This document shows positions 43,995 to 51,879 of a DNA stretch of 58,563 bases, one piece after another. The position numbers and the translations under genes were made by a program. Within the stretch, counting starts at the first letter, position 1; each line of letters starts with the position of its first letter. This stretch comes from Fredericiella sp038205395 (GTDB taxonomy: Bacteria; Chloroflexota; Anaerolineae; Caldilineales; Caldilineaceae), in NCBI GenBank assembly GCA_038205395.1, contig JBBRBX010000020.1, positions 1 through 58,563 on the forward strand. The letters run 5' to 3'. The notes below the pieces were generated by a model that was given only the letters and a program-made list of their open reading frames with translations, was not told the DNA's origin and did not search any database.

Positions 43995-46511
43995 ATGGCT
44001 AAGCGACAAAAAGCTCCCGTATCTGATGTAAACTGGGATGATTCACTGCCGGATCATGAGCCGAATGCCGGCCCTGGCGGCGAGAGAGATCTTGATGCTG
44101 CCGGGGTCCCTTCTGCGGCGGATGCCATGCCCGCCTTGGCGGCCTTTGCTGCCGAAGCGTTCTTTGGCCCTAGCGGCCCGCTGGCCGGGCAAATGTATGG
44201 CTATGAGCAGCGGCCCAGCCAGGTGGCAATGGCCGCCGCCGTGCAGCAGGCCATCTTGGAGCACAAGCATGCCCTGATCGAAGCGCCCACCGGCACCGGC
44301 AAATCGATAGCCTATCTTGTCCCCGCCATTCTCAGCGGCAAAACGGTGGTTGTTTCCACCGCCAACAAATCGCTGCAAAGCCAACTGCTGCAAAAAGACA
44401 TTCCCTTTCTGCGCCAGGTGCTGGGACGCGACATCCAGGCCGTTGTGGTCAAGGGGCGCAGCAACTATATCTGCAATCTGAAATGGGAAAAGGAACTGGC
44501 CGAGCAGAAGTATATCTCGCTCTATGACCGCGAGGATGATCAGGTCAAATACATGCGCGGCTGGATGGAAGAGACGGAGAGCGGCGACGTAGACGATCTG
44601 CCTTTTGTGCTCAACAGTGACCTGCGCCCACGCCTGGTGAGTTTTCCCGACGACTGTCTGCACGGCGATTGCCGTCACGATACCGATGACTGCTGGATCA
44701 ATTTTATGCGCGATGCAGCCGCCGAGGCGCAGGTGATCATTACAAACCACCACCTGCTACTCAACGCGCTGGAACTTGGTTTTGCCGGCGAGCGAATTCT
44801 GCCACCTGCCAGCGTCTATGTGATCGATGAGGCGCACCATCTGGAGCAGATTGCTACGGCGGTGTATGAAACGGTGGTGACGGACTATACAGTCGAGCAG
44901 CTGCTGGCGCGGGCGACGCTCAAGGAATATGTGCCGGAGGAAGAGATCGAGCAGTTGCGTTTTCTCAACACGCTGGCTTTTCAAGAAGTTGCCAATCAAA
45001 ACCGCGAGAACGCCTTTCAACTGCAAAACGAGTTGGCGAGCATGAAGCAGTTGGGCGGGGTTCTGAGCAAGCTGGGTCAGCGGCTCAAACAGACCAATCC
45101 CCATGCTGCTGCCGTGGAGCAGGCAGCGCAGCACGGGGAACGGCCGGAAAAAGAGGTGGCCGAGCAGAATCGCTACTATGAGTTGATGGTGGAAGGCATC
45201 AACAGCGCCGCCAATAAACTAAACACGGTGGCGACTGATCGCTTCGACGCCAGCATGGTGCGCTACGCCGTGCGGCTGTTTGACCGCCGCCACATCAGCC
45301 TGGAAGTGCACGCCGCGCCGATTGATCCGGCCGCGCTGCTCAGCCGGCATCTCTTTCAGCCGCAGAACGACAACGGCGACCCCATAAACCGCACGGTGAT
45401 CTGCACGAGCGCCACACTGGCGACCGATGGCCGCTTTGTGCATTTCAAGGCGCGCTGCGGCATTGGCGAGACCGGCGTCGAGTGTGCTTTGCCGGCGGTC
45501 TTCAACTATCAGCAGCAGGCGCTGCTCTACCAGCCGCCGCTACCTGCCTACGACTATAAGGCCGCCGACGCCTATTATAATGCCGTGGCGGCGGAAATTG
45601 AGCGGCTGCTGGAAGTAAGCCGCGGGCGCACGCTTTGCTTGTTTACCAACTGGAGCGGGCTGCAGCAGGTCAATGATCGCCTGCAAGCTGCGGACAATGC
45701 AGTGGTCTGGCCGGTGCGGGCGCAAGGCGACGCCCCACGCGATGCCCTGCTGGCCTGGTTCAAAGAGACTCCGCACAGTGTTCTGCTGGCCACGCGCTCC
45801 TTTTGGGAAGGTGTGGATATTCCCGGCGAGGAACTGAGCATGGTCGTGCTGGACAAAATGCCCTTCCCAACACCGGGTGATCCGCTGCACGGCGCCCGTA
45901 TGCGCGCACTGGAACAGGAAGGACGCAGCAGCTTTGACGAGTATATGGCGCCGCTGATGACCCTGGCGCTTAAGCAGGGGTTTGGCCGCCTCATTCGGCG
46001 CAGCAGCGACCGCGGCGTAGTGGCCATCCTGGATGAGCGGCTGAGCAGCAAGGGTTATGGGCGGCGTGCGCGCCAGGATCTGCCGGCAGCGCGCTTCAGC
46101 CGCGATTTCAAGGATGTGCACCGCTTCTTCCAAAGCGAACGCAGCGGTGAACCGGAGTTTGCGCTCAATGTATGGGCAAGCCAAGGCCCGGCTTTGGGCA
46201 GCAACATTGTCTGGCGCTGGCAGCTTGTTCGTCTGCTGGATGGCCGCGCCGACAGCAGCGATGGCGCACAAAGCCTGCCTGATGTCACGGCCGGCGAACT
46301 ATTTGCGATCCGCCAGGGGTTAGATGATCTGCGCGGGCGTATCGAGCGCGCCGGCCACCCTGCGAGCCGCTACAGCGTGGAGATTCGCTGCAGCTCCGGC
46401 GCAGCTGCGCGCCTTGCCACGCCAGGTGCGCAGGAGTCAGCCGCTCCACCCGACTGGAGTCAAGAACAAGCGCGCTGGAAATCCCTCACCTTTACATCGA
46501 TTCGCAGCTAA
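43995..46511 (+). CDS. dinG: DinG-family ATP-dependent DNA helicase (iron-sulfur)
   Basis: The frame is open from 43878, but that part runs through the preceding terminator, so I choose ATG 43995. The protein has about 838 residues. Walker A GTGKS at 100-104, DEAH box at 278-281 (VIDEAHHLE), and four Cys at about 160, 221, 226 and 233 (YIC, C....C, C) that fit the XPD/DinG 4Fe-4S cluster. C-terminal motifs are WEGVDIPGEEL, LDKMPFPTPGDP and QGFGRLIRRSSDRGVV. No N-terminal exonuclease domain is present. DinG unwinds 5'-3', including R-loops and forked DNA. Confidence 0.93.
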   Translation: MAKRQKAPVSDVNWDDSLPDHEPNAGPGGERDLDAAGVPSAADAMPALAAFAAEAFFGPSGPLAGQMYGYEQRPSQVAMAAAVQQAILEHKHALIEAPTGTGKSIAYLVPAILSGKTVVVSTANKSLQSQLLQKDIPFLRQVLGRDIQAVVVKGRSNYICNLKWEKELAEQKYISLYDREDDQVKYMRGWMEETESGDVDDLPFVLNSDLRPRLVSFPDDCLHGDCRHDTDDCWINFMRDAAAEAQVIITNHHLLLNALELGFAGERILPPASVYVIDEAHHLEQIATAVYETVVTDYTVEQLLARATLKEYVPEEEIEQLRFLNTLAFQEVANQNRENAFQLQNELASMKQLGGVLSKLGQRLKQTNPHAAAVEQAAQHGERPEKEVAEQNRYYELMVEGINSAANKLNTVATDRFDASMVRYAVRLFDRRHISLEVHAAPIDPAALLSRHLFQPQNDNGDPINRTVICTSATLATDGRFVHFKARCGIGETGVECALPAVFNYQQQALLYQPPLPAYDYKAADAYYNAVAAEIERLLEVSRGRTLCLFTNWSGLQQVNDRLQAADNAVVWPVRAQGDAPRDALLAWFKETPHSVLLATRSFWEGVDIPGEELSMVVLDKMPFPTPGDPLHGARMRALEQEGRSSFDEYMAPLMTLALKQGFGRLIRRSSDRGVVAILDERLSSKGYGRRARQDLPAARFSRDFKDVHRFFQSERSGEPEFALNVWASQGPALGSNIVWRWQLVRLLDGRADSSDGAQSLPDVTAGELFAIRQGLDDLRGRIERAGHPASRYSVEIRCSSGAAARLATPGAQESAAPPDWSQEQARWKSLTFTSIRS

Positions 46512-46608
46512 ATACTATTTGCTTTTGCCTGATTATCATGGTGCAACGAACACTTTTGCGGCTTTTGTCGGTGATTTTTGGATCTTGTGCATCGGCGACG
46601 CCCAATCC

Positions 46609-46630
46609 TGATGGGCGGAGTAATGCCCAT
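46609..46630. terminator. weak hairpin between convergent genes
   Basis: GATGGGC and GCCCATC form a 7-bp stem between the DinG stop and the stop of the TSUP gene. U-tracts are poor on both strands; the region upstream (46512-46580) is T-rich on the plus strand. Confidence 0.35.
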
Positions 46631-46638
46631 CCACCTTC

Positions 46639-47412
46639 TCAGCGCACCAGATAGATAATGGCGACAACTACGCCAATCGAGATCACCACCGAGCGCAGCA
46701 CGACAGGTTTGACACTGCCGGCAAAGCGCCCGCCGATCACGCCGCCGATAACAGCGCCGACGGCCATAACCAACGCCGCCGTCCAAACTACCTGGCCGGA
46801 GAAGACAAAGAAGAGCGCGGCGGCAACATTGACACAAAAGGCAAGCGCCTGTTTGAGCGCGTTGAGGCGGGTGAGCGTCTCCTCAATCACAAGCCCCAGC
46901 ACCGCCAGGACAATCACGCTGAGACCGGCCCCAAAGTAACCACCATACACCGAGGCGAAGAAGACCGGCAGCACAGCCCATATCTCCGGCAGACCCGCAT
47001 GGCCGGACGCCGCGGCGCGGCGCGTGAGCCAGGCGCGCACGGTGCCTTGCAGCGCCAGCAAGGCGCAGGCAAGCAGAATCAGGTAGGGCACTAGTTGGCG
47101 AAAAACACGCTCTTCGGTGCGCAGCAGCAGCAGCCCACCGGCCAGGCCACCCACGATGCTGACAGGCGCCAGCCAGCGCAGCCGATGCTCCTGCCCGCGC
47201 AAGTCATTGCGCTGCGCCAGAGTTCCGCTGAGATAGCCGGGGGCCAACGCCACTGTGTTGGTGACATTGGCGGCCACGGCGGGAATACCGATTGCGGTCA
47301 GGATGGGAAAGGTAATCAGCGTGCCGCCGCCGGCAATCGCATTGACAGCGCCGCCGGCCACTGCGCCCAATGCTACAAGCAACAGATCAAGCCAAGAGAG
47401 AGGATCAGTCAT
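46639..47412 (-). CDS. TSUP-family (TauE/SafE) membrane permease
   Basis: The protein has 257 residues with about eight membrane helices. The family repeats are visible: GGAVNAIAGGGTLITFPILTAIG near the N-terminus and its echo GGYFGAGLSVIVLAVLG at about 155-171. TSUP proteins export sulfite, sulfoacetate or related organic anions. The substrate cannot be told. The gene is convergent with dinG and divergent from the SMR gene. Confidence 0.9.
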   Translation of the reverse strand: MTDPLSWLDLLLVALGAVAGGAVNAIAGGGTLITFPILTAIGIPAVAANVTNTVALAPGYLSGTLAQRNDLRGQEHRLRWLAPVSIVGGLAGGLLLLRTEERVFRQLVPYLILLACALLALQGTVRAWLTRRAAASGHAGLPEIWAVLPVFFASVYGGYFGAGLSVIVLAVLGLVIEETLTRLNALKQALAFCVNVAAALFFVFSGQVVWTAALVMAVGAVIGGVIGGRFAGSVKPVVLRSVVISIGVVVAIIYLVR

Positions 47413-47573
47413 AATCTACCAGAGGTGTGGAATAGATTGGGCAACAGCAACTGTTTTATTGTAGCCGTGGGGCGCAGAACGGGAAAATCCGCCGGCATCT
47501 ACACGCGACAGCCGTTGGGTGCAGCGAACTGTGTTGGCGCGCCACAAGTTCAATCAGCTAATGATGCATACGG

Positions 47574-47579
47574 TATAAT
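47574..47579 (+). promoter_or_regulatory. -10 element of the guanidine-regulated SMR gene
   Basis: A perfect TATAAT about 8 bases before the first riboswitch hairpin. A -35 is weak (TTCAAT at 47549-47554, 19-bp spacer). Initiation would fall at about 47586, exactly at the start of the aptamer. Confidence 0.6.
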
Positions 47580-47586
47580 TACACTT

Positions 47587-47634
47587 GCGTGGGGACGACC
47601 TCACGCTCTGGCTAAGATTTTGGGACGACCCAAA
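47587..47634 (+). promoter_or_regulatory. guanidine-II riboswitch (mini-ykkC)
   Basis: Two hairpins, each capped by ACGA: GCGTGGGG-ACGA-CCTCACGC (47587-47606, 8-bp stem with one G-U) and TTTGGG-ACGA-CCCAAA (47619-47634). Paired stem-loops with ACGR tetraloops joined by a short linker are the defining features of mini-ykkC. The second hairpin ends just before the GAGGAG ribosome binding site of the SMR gene, so ligand binding would change translation. The gene order riboswitch-SMR agrees with known guanidine regulons. Confidence 0.92.
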
Positions 47635-47653
47635 CTTGAGGAGAAGAAGTCTT

Positions 47654-47974
47654 ATGGCTTGGGTTTATCTTTTTTTTGCCGGTCTGCTTGAAGTTGTGTG
47701 GGCCATTGGGCTGAAATACACGGAAGGTTTTACAAAGCTGTGGCCCAGCGTGGGAACACTCAGTGCAATGGTTGTCGGTTTTCTTCTGCTTGCGCAGGCG
47801 CTTAAAACCATTCCGGTCGGTACAGGTTATGCAGTTTGGACTGGAATTGGAGCCGTTGGTACAGTCATTTTGGGCATGATGTTTTTAGGCGAGCCACGCG
47901 ATATCGGGCGCATTGTCTGTCTTCTATTGATCATTGCCGGCATCGTTGGCCTTAAAATTGTCTCGCCTCAGTAA
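47654..47974 (+). CDS. gdx: SMR-family guanidinium exporter (Gdx/SugE type)
   Basis: The start at 47654 has GAGGAG ten bases upstream. The protein has 106 residues with four membrane helices. The conserved Glu is in LLEVVWAIGLKYTEGF (about residue 13), and the WTGIGAVGT and FLGEPRDIGR segments match the SugE/Gdx subgroup, which exports guanidinium in exchange for protons. The guanidine-II riboswitch right upstream gives independent support for this substrate over quaternary amines. Confidence 0.94.
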   Translation: MAWVYLFFAGLLEVVWAIGLKYTEGFTKLWPSVGTLSAMVVGFLLLAQALKTIPVGTGYAVWTGIGAVGTVILGMMFLGEPRDIGRIVCLLLIIAGIVGLKIVSPQ

Positions 47975-48036
47975 TGCTGACTCCGCCGCCGCTGCACTGG
48001 ATGTAGAATAAGTGAAAAGAGCAAAAGGAGAGCCGT

Positions 48037-49107
48037 ATGCAGCCGCAACACCAACATGAATCCGTTCCTTCACCCGTTCCTTCGTCTCCAGCCCAGATAG
48101 GGCGCGGCGCAGCTATTCTTGCCGTGCTGGCCGCCGCCGCCGGCGGGCTGCTGTTCTATCGCAACGGTGAGCGCTGGCTGCGCTCGCTGTTACTGTACCT
48201 GTCCAGCGCCGCCTGGGCGCGCTCGCTGGTGACGGGTTTCCCACCCGCTTGGAGCGTTGCCGGCCGCTTTGTGGCCGGCGAATCGATCGATGAAGCCATT
48301 GCGGCTGCCCGGCAGCTCAACGCGCGCAACCTCAGCGCCACGCTGGACTATCTCGGCGAAAGTGTGCAGCGGGCAGACGAGGCCAACGCCGCGCGCGACC
48401 AGATCTTGTTCCTGCTCGACCGCATCAACGCCGCCAACATTGACGCCAATGTGTCGCTCAAACTCAGCCAGCTTGGGCTTAAGATCAACGAGAATCTGGC
48501 GGTCAACAATCTGCGCACCATCCTGGAGCGCGCACGCCGCTACCACTGCCGGGTGCGCATCGATATGGAAGAAAGCGCCTTGGTGGATGTGACGCTGGAT
48601 GTCTACCGGCGGCTGCGCCAGGGTGAGGGCTTTGACAACGTAGGCGTCGTGCTGCAAGCCTCTCTCTTCCGCAGTGAGCAGGACGCCAGGCAGTTGATCC
48701 GGGAAGGCGCATGGGTGCGGCTGGTCAAGGGGGCCTATAAGGAGCCGCCGGACATTGCCTTTGCCGCCAAGGCCGATACGGACGCCAATATGATCCGGCT
48801 GATGCAACTGCTGCTCAGCGACGAGGCGCGCAAAAACGGCGTCTATCTGGCCGTCGCCAGCCATGATGAGGCGATGATTGACGCCACCAATGAATATGCG
48901 CAGCGCAATACTATCGGCAGGCACGAGTACGAGTTCCAACTGTTGTACGGCATTCGCCGCGACCTGCAGGAGCAGTTGGTCCAGCAGGGCTGCCGGGTGC
49001 GCATTTATGTCCCGTATGGCACTGCCTGGTATCCCTATTTTATGCGCCGGCTGGCAGAGCGCCCGGCCAACCTATGGTTTTTTATCAACAACTTTTTGAA
49101 AGGCTGA
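48037..49107 (+). CDS. proline dehydrogenase with N-terminal membrane segment
   Basis: The protein has 356 residues, about 45 more than usual. The first 45 residues hold a Pro/Ser/His-rich stretch and a hydrophobic helix (about 24-41, AAILAVLAAAAGGLLFY). The PRODH barrel follows: LNARNLSATLDYLGESV, VSLKLSQLG, RIDMEES, VRLVKGAYKEP, FQLLYGIR and RIYVPYG...YPYFMRRLAERPAN. The enzyme oxidises proline to pyrroline-5-carboxylate with FAD and feeds electrons to quinones, so a membrane anchor is plausible. AAGGAG lies upstream of the ATG. The gene is 62 bp after the SMR gene, perhaps on the same transcript. Confidence 0.92.
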   Translation: MQPQHQHESVPSPVPSSPAQIGRGAAILAVLAAAAGGLLFYRNGERWLRSLLLYLSSAAWARSLVTGFPPAWSVAGRFVAGESIDEAIAAARQLNARNLSATLDYLGESVQRADEANAARDQILFLLDRINAANIDANVSLKLSQLGLKINENLAVNNLRTILERARRYHCRVRIDMEESALVDVTLDVYRRLRQGEGFDNVGVVLQASLFRSEQDARQLIREGAWVRLVKGAYKEPPDIAFAAKADTDANMIRLMQLLLSDEARKNGVYLAVASHDEAMIDATNEYAQRNTIGRHEYEFQLLYGIRRDLQEQLVQQGCRVRIYVPYGTAWYPYFMRRLAERPANLWFFINNFLKG

Positions 49108-49123
49108 ACCTGTAGCCCTGCGC

Positions 49124-49146
49124 GCCGGCAAGCCAGGCTTGCCGGC
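49124..49146. terminator. bidirectional hairpin between convergent genes
   Basis: GCCGGCAAG-CCAGG-CTTGCCGGC, a perfect 9-bp stem, between the proline dehydrogenase stop and the stop of the convergent phosphatase gene. There is no U-tract, so it may also be a dispersed palindrome. Confidence 0.5.
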
Positions 49147-49148
49147 AC

Positions 49149-49910
49149 CTAGCGCGACAGCAGTTCTGCCGTCAGATGATCGATGCGGTTGAGATAGCGC
49201 AGCGCCAGCCGCCGCTCTGAACCAAAGTCGATGCGGCTGACGCCCGTGTTGAGATGGCTGAAATGCAGGCGGTTGCCATATGGTTCGCCGGGCACAACCA
49301 GGTTGTGGATGAGCGCATCCAAAAAGGTGCCGTGCGTCACCAAAGCGATGTTGACATCGCCGAGTTCATCGGACAACGCATACAGCCGCTCGGCGACGCG
49401 ACAGGCGCGCGTATAGCAGGCGTCCATCTCTTCATAGCCGCCCGACCACCAGCCCTGCTCATCCACGCCGCCATCTACGGTGTAGCCGGCGAACTGCGCC
49501 AGCAACTCGCTGCTGGTCAGCCCCGGATAGCCCACAACATCGCCGGCCTGCGGATTGCCGGTGAAGACGCCGCCGTGTTCGTGGAGGTCCACCCAGACCT
49601 GCGGCGCCACACCCACGGCACGGCTGAGCGGCAGAGCGGTTTGCAGCGCGCGCAGCATGGGGCTGACAAAGATGCGCTCGATGGGATGCTCAGCCGTCAC
49701 CCAGGCCGCGCCTTCCACCGGGGTGGGGGCCGACGTGGGTGTGGCGGCAGCCACCATCTGCTGCGCCAACAACTGAGCCTGGCGCTTGCCGATCTCCGTC
49801 AGAGGTGGCTCTGGGTGGCGGCCCGCCATGTAAGCTGCGTAATCATGGCCGTGGCTGCCGGCGTACAAATTATTGGCCGACTGGCCGTGGCGTATCAACA
49901 ACACTATCAA
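49149..49910 (-). CDS. histidine phosphatase (phosphoglycerate mutase-like)
   Basis: The protein has 253 residues. RHGQS (7-11) with the catalytic His, FVSPMLRALQTA (about 75-86), and the second His in ALVTHGTF are diagnostic. A Glu in the HEHGG segment may serve as general acid. The start is not sure: TTG 49910 or GTG 49904, with no clear ribosome binding site. Substrate unknown. Convergent with proline dehydrogenase and just downstream of the aminotransferase. Confidence 0.9.
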   Translation of the reverse strand: MIVLLIRHGQSANNLYAGSHGHDYAAYMAGRHPEPPLTEIGKRQAQLLAQQMVAAATPTSAPTPVEGAAWVTAEHPIERIFVSPMLRALQTALPLSRAVGVAPQVWVDLHEHGGVFTGNPQAGDVVGYPGLTSSELLAQFAGYTVDGGVDEQGWWSGGYEEMDACYTRACRVAERLYALSDELGDVNIALVTHGTFLDALIHNLVVPGEPYGNRLHFSHLNTGVSRIDFGSERRLALRYLNRIDHLTAELLSR

Positions 49911-49955
49911 AGTACAATCTCTTTCTGTCTCTTATTAATTTGCTGGGACGGCGAC

Positions 49956-51128
49956 TTATAAACGCGGCGCCACCTTGGCAAGGCGATCCACCATTTTTTC
50001 CAGGTCGGCGGTGCGTTCGGCAATGCTGAAGCGCACATGGCCCTCGCCCGCCGCGCCAAACGCGCTGCCCGGCGTCGAAACCACCAGCGCCTCGTCGATC
50101 AACGCCTGGGTGATCTCCAAGCTGCTCTTCTTGGTGTGGGTGAACTTGGGGAAGACATAAAAGGCGCCTTCCACCGGCGGGCACTCGATGCCGGGAATCT
50201 CGTCCAATGCATCCGTCACCAGGCGGCGGCGCTGATCATAGACAGCCACCATCTCCTTGATGCACATTTGCGGCCCCGTCAAAGCGGCGACGCCGGCAGC
50301 CATGGTGAAGCTGGCTGCCGACTGTGCGCTGTGTGTCTGGTAAACACGCGCCAGCTTGACGACCGGCTGCGGGCCGGCCAGCCAGCCCAGCCGCCAACCG
50401 GTCATGGCATAGGCTTTGGAGAAACCATTGACAATAATGGTGCGTTCGGCCATGCCGGGTTCGGCAGCCAGGCTGTAGTGCACGTGGTCGCCAAACAGGA
50501 TATGTTCGTAAATCTCGTCGCTGACGACATAAAAGTCGTGGCGGCAGGCCACCTCGACGATGGCGGCGACCTCGTCACGGGTGAGCACGCGCCCAGTCGG
50601 GTTGTTGGGGCTGTTGACCATCAGCAGTTTGGTTTTGGGAGTGATATACCGTTCGAGGCCGTCGGCTGTGATGCGAAACCCATCTTCATTGCGCAGCGGC
50701 ACACAGACGGGTACGCCGCGCTGCAGCAGCACCATCGGTGCATAGCTGACCCAAGCAGGATCGAGCACCAGCACCTCGTCCCCCACATCCAGCAGAGCGG
50801 CCAGGGTGGCAAATAAAGCCCATTTTGCGCCCGGCGTAACCATAATGGCGTCGGGTGTAATGTGATGGACATTGTTTTCGCGCTGCAGCTTGGCGACAAT
50901 GGCGTTCAACAGAGCCGGCGTGCCGGGGGAAGGCGGGTAGTGCGTGTCGCCGGCCTGAATTGCCGCGTAGGCGGCTTCCACAATATGGCTGGGCGTGGCA
51001 AAATCCGGTTCGCCGCCGGCAAGGCTGATTACATCCTTGCCGGCGGCGCGCAGCTCGCGCCCGCGCTGCATCATGAGGGTGGTTGGCGAAGCCGGCACCG
51101 TCTGGACTAGGGAAGAAAGGGTTTTCAT
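49956..51128 (-). CDS. PLP-dependent class I aminotransferase (aspartate/aromatic type)
   Basis: ATG 51128 is used; the longer frame to 51218 has no support. The protein has 390 residues. SLAGGEPDFATP (near 33-44), NSPNNPTGRV with the Asn (about 167-176), the Tyr/Asp pair in VVSDEIYEH, and the PLP Lys in NGFSKAYAMTGWRLGW (about 230) place it with AspB/PatA-type aminotransferases. Substrate preference cannot be read. AGGT lies upstream. Confidence 0.93.
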   Translation of the reverse strand: MKTLSSLVQTVPASPTTLMMQRGRELRAAGKDVISLAGGEPDFATPSHIVEAAYAAIQAGDTHYPPSPGTPALLNAIVAKLQRENNVHHITPDAIMVTPGAKWALFATLAALLDVGDEVLVLDPAWVSYAPMVLLQRGVPVCVPLRNEDGFRITADGLERYITPKTKLLMVNSPNNPTGRVLTRDEVAAIVEVACRHDFYVVSDEIYEHILFGDHVHYSLAAEPGMAERTIIVNGFSKAYAMTGWRLGWLAGPQPVVKLARVYQTHSAQSAASFTMAAGVAALTGPQMCIKEMVAVYDQRRRLVTDALDEIPGIECPPVEGAFYVFPKFTHTKKSSLEITQALIDEALVVSTPGSAFGAAGEGHVRFSIAERTADLEKMVDRLAKVAPRL

Positions 51129-51291
51129 TGACCTGCTCACATAGAATGCGCACAAAATCCACGCGCTGCGGATTGAGAAAAAAGAGTGCGCGTCCAGTAT
51201 GCCACAGGCCGTAGACAAAGACTGAATCCTGCAAGAGCGACAAAAAATAGGGAACTTCTATATCTTATTGGGTCGTTTAGGGTATAGACTA

Positions 51292-51300
51292 TGGTATACT
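51292..51300 (+). promoter_or_regulatory. extended -10 promoter of the FnIII-like gene
   Basis: TGGTATACT, a TGn-extended -10, lies about 100 bp upstream of GTG 51402. No good -35 is visible, as is common for extended -10 promoters. Confidence 0.5.
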
Positions 51301-51401
51301 CTTTGGCGGAACAAGCGAGAAATCACCTACATCGAATGTTGGATAGAAACCTGCAAGGTTGCTCCTTGCGAATGCTCACCCTAGCGGCAGGAGGAAGAAT
51401 T

Positions 51402-51857
51402 GTGAAATCGGCGACCGTTGTCTTTGTGTCCCTGGTCGCACTGCTGCTTTTGCTGCCCGTCCCTGCCGCCGCCGCGTCGTCCATCCGTGTGCAGCAAGCT
51501 GAGCAGATAGATGTGACACCCGATGTGACACCCGCAGTTGAGACTGAGGAAGAAAGTTCCATTACGAATCTGCACGCCACCGCCGGTCGTTTGCGTGGCC
51601 GTGTTGAATTGGCCTGGAATTTTAGCGACGAGGCCGCTGCCGGCGTGTTTGTGGTGGAGCGTTCCACCAACGGCAGTTCTTGGCGACCGGTCAAAGCTTG
51701 CTCTACCCCAATCTCTGCTGAACAGAACAGCTATGCGTGTCTGGATACCCGCCTGATCAGCGGCACGACCTACAGCTATCGTGTCTGTGTTGCCGCCAAG
51801 GCCACGACTTGTTCCAATGTATTGACGACGGAACCGGTCACGGTCAAAGCGCCGTAA
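51402..51857 (+). CDS. small secreted protein with FnIII-like domain
   Basis: The frame is open from 51291, but GTG 51402 has AGGAGGAA upstream and starts a clear signal peptide (VVFVSLVALLLLLPVPAAAA). The protein has 151 residues. After a short acidic linker, residues about 60-150 look like a fibronectin type III fold (GRVELAWNFS, GVFVVERSTNGSSW, TYSYRVCVAA). Four Cys in the mature part could form two disulfides. Function unknown, probably extracellular. Confidence 0.8.
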   Translation: MKSATVVFVSLVALLLLLPVPAAAASSIRVQQAEQIDVTPDVTPAVETEEESSITNLHATAGRLRGRVELAWNFSDEAAAGVFVVERSTNGSSWRPVKACSTPISAEQNSYACLDTRLISGTTYSYRVCVAAKATTCSNVLTTEPVTVKAP

Positions 51858-51879
51858 CTGTCTCTGCGTTGAAAATCTG

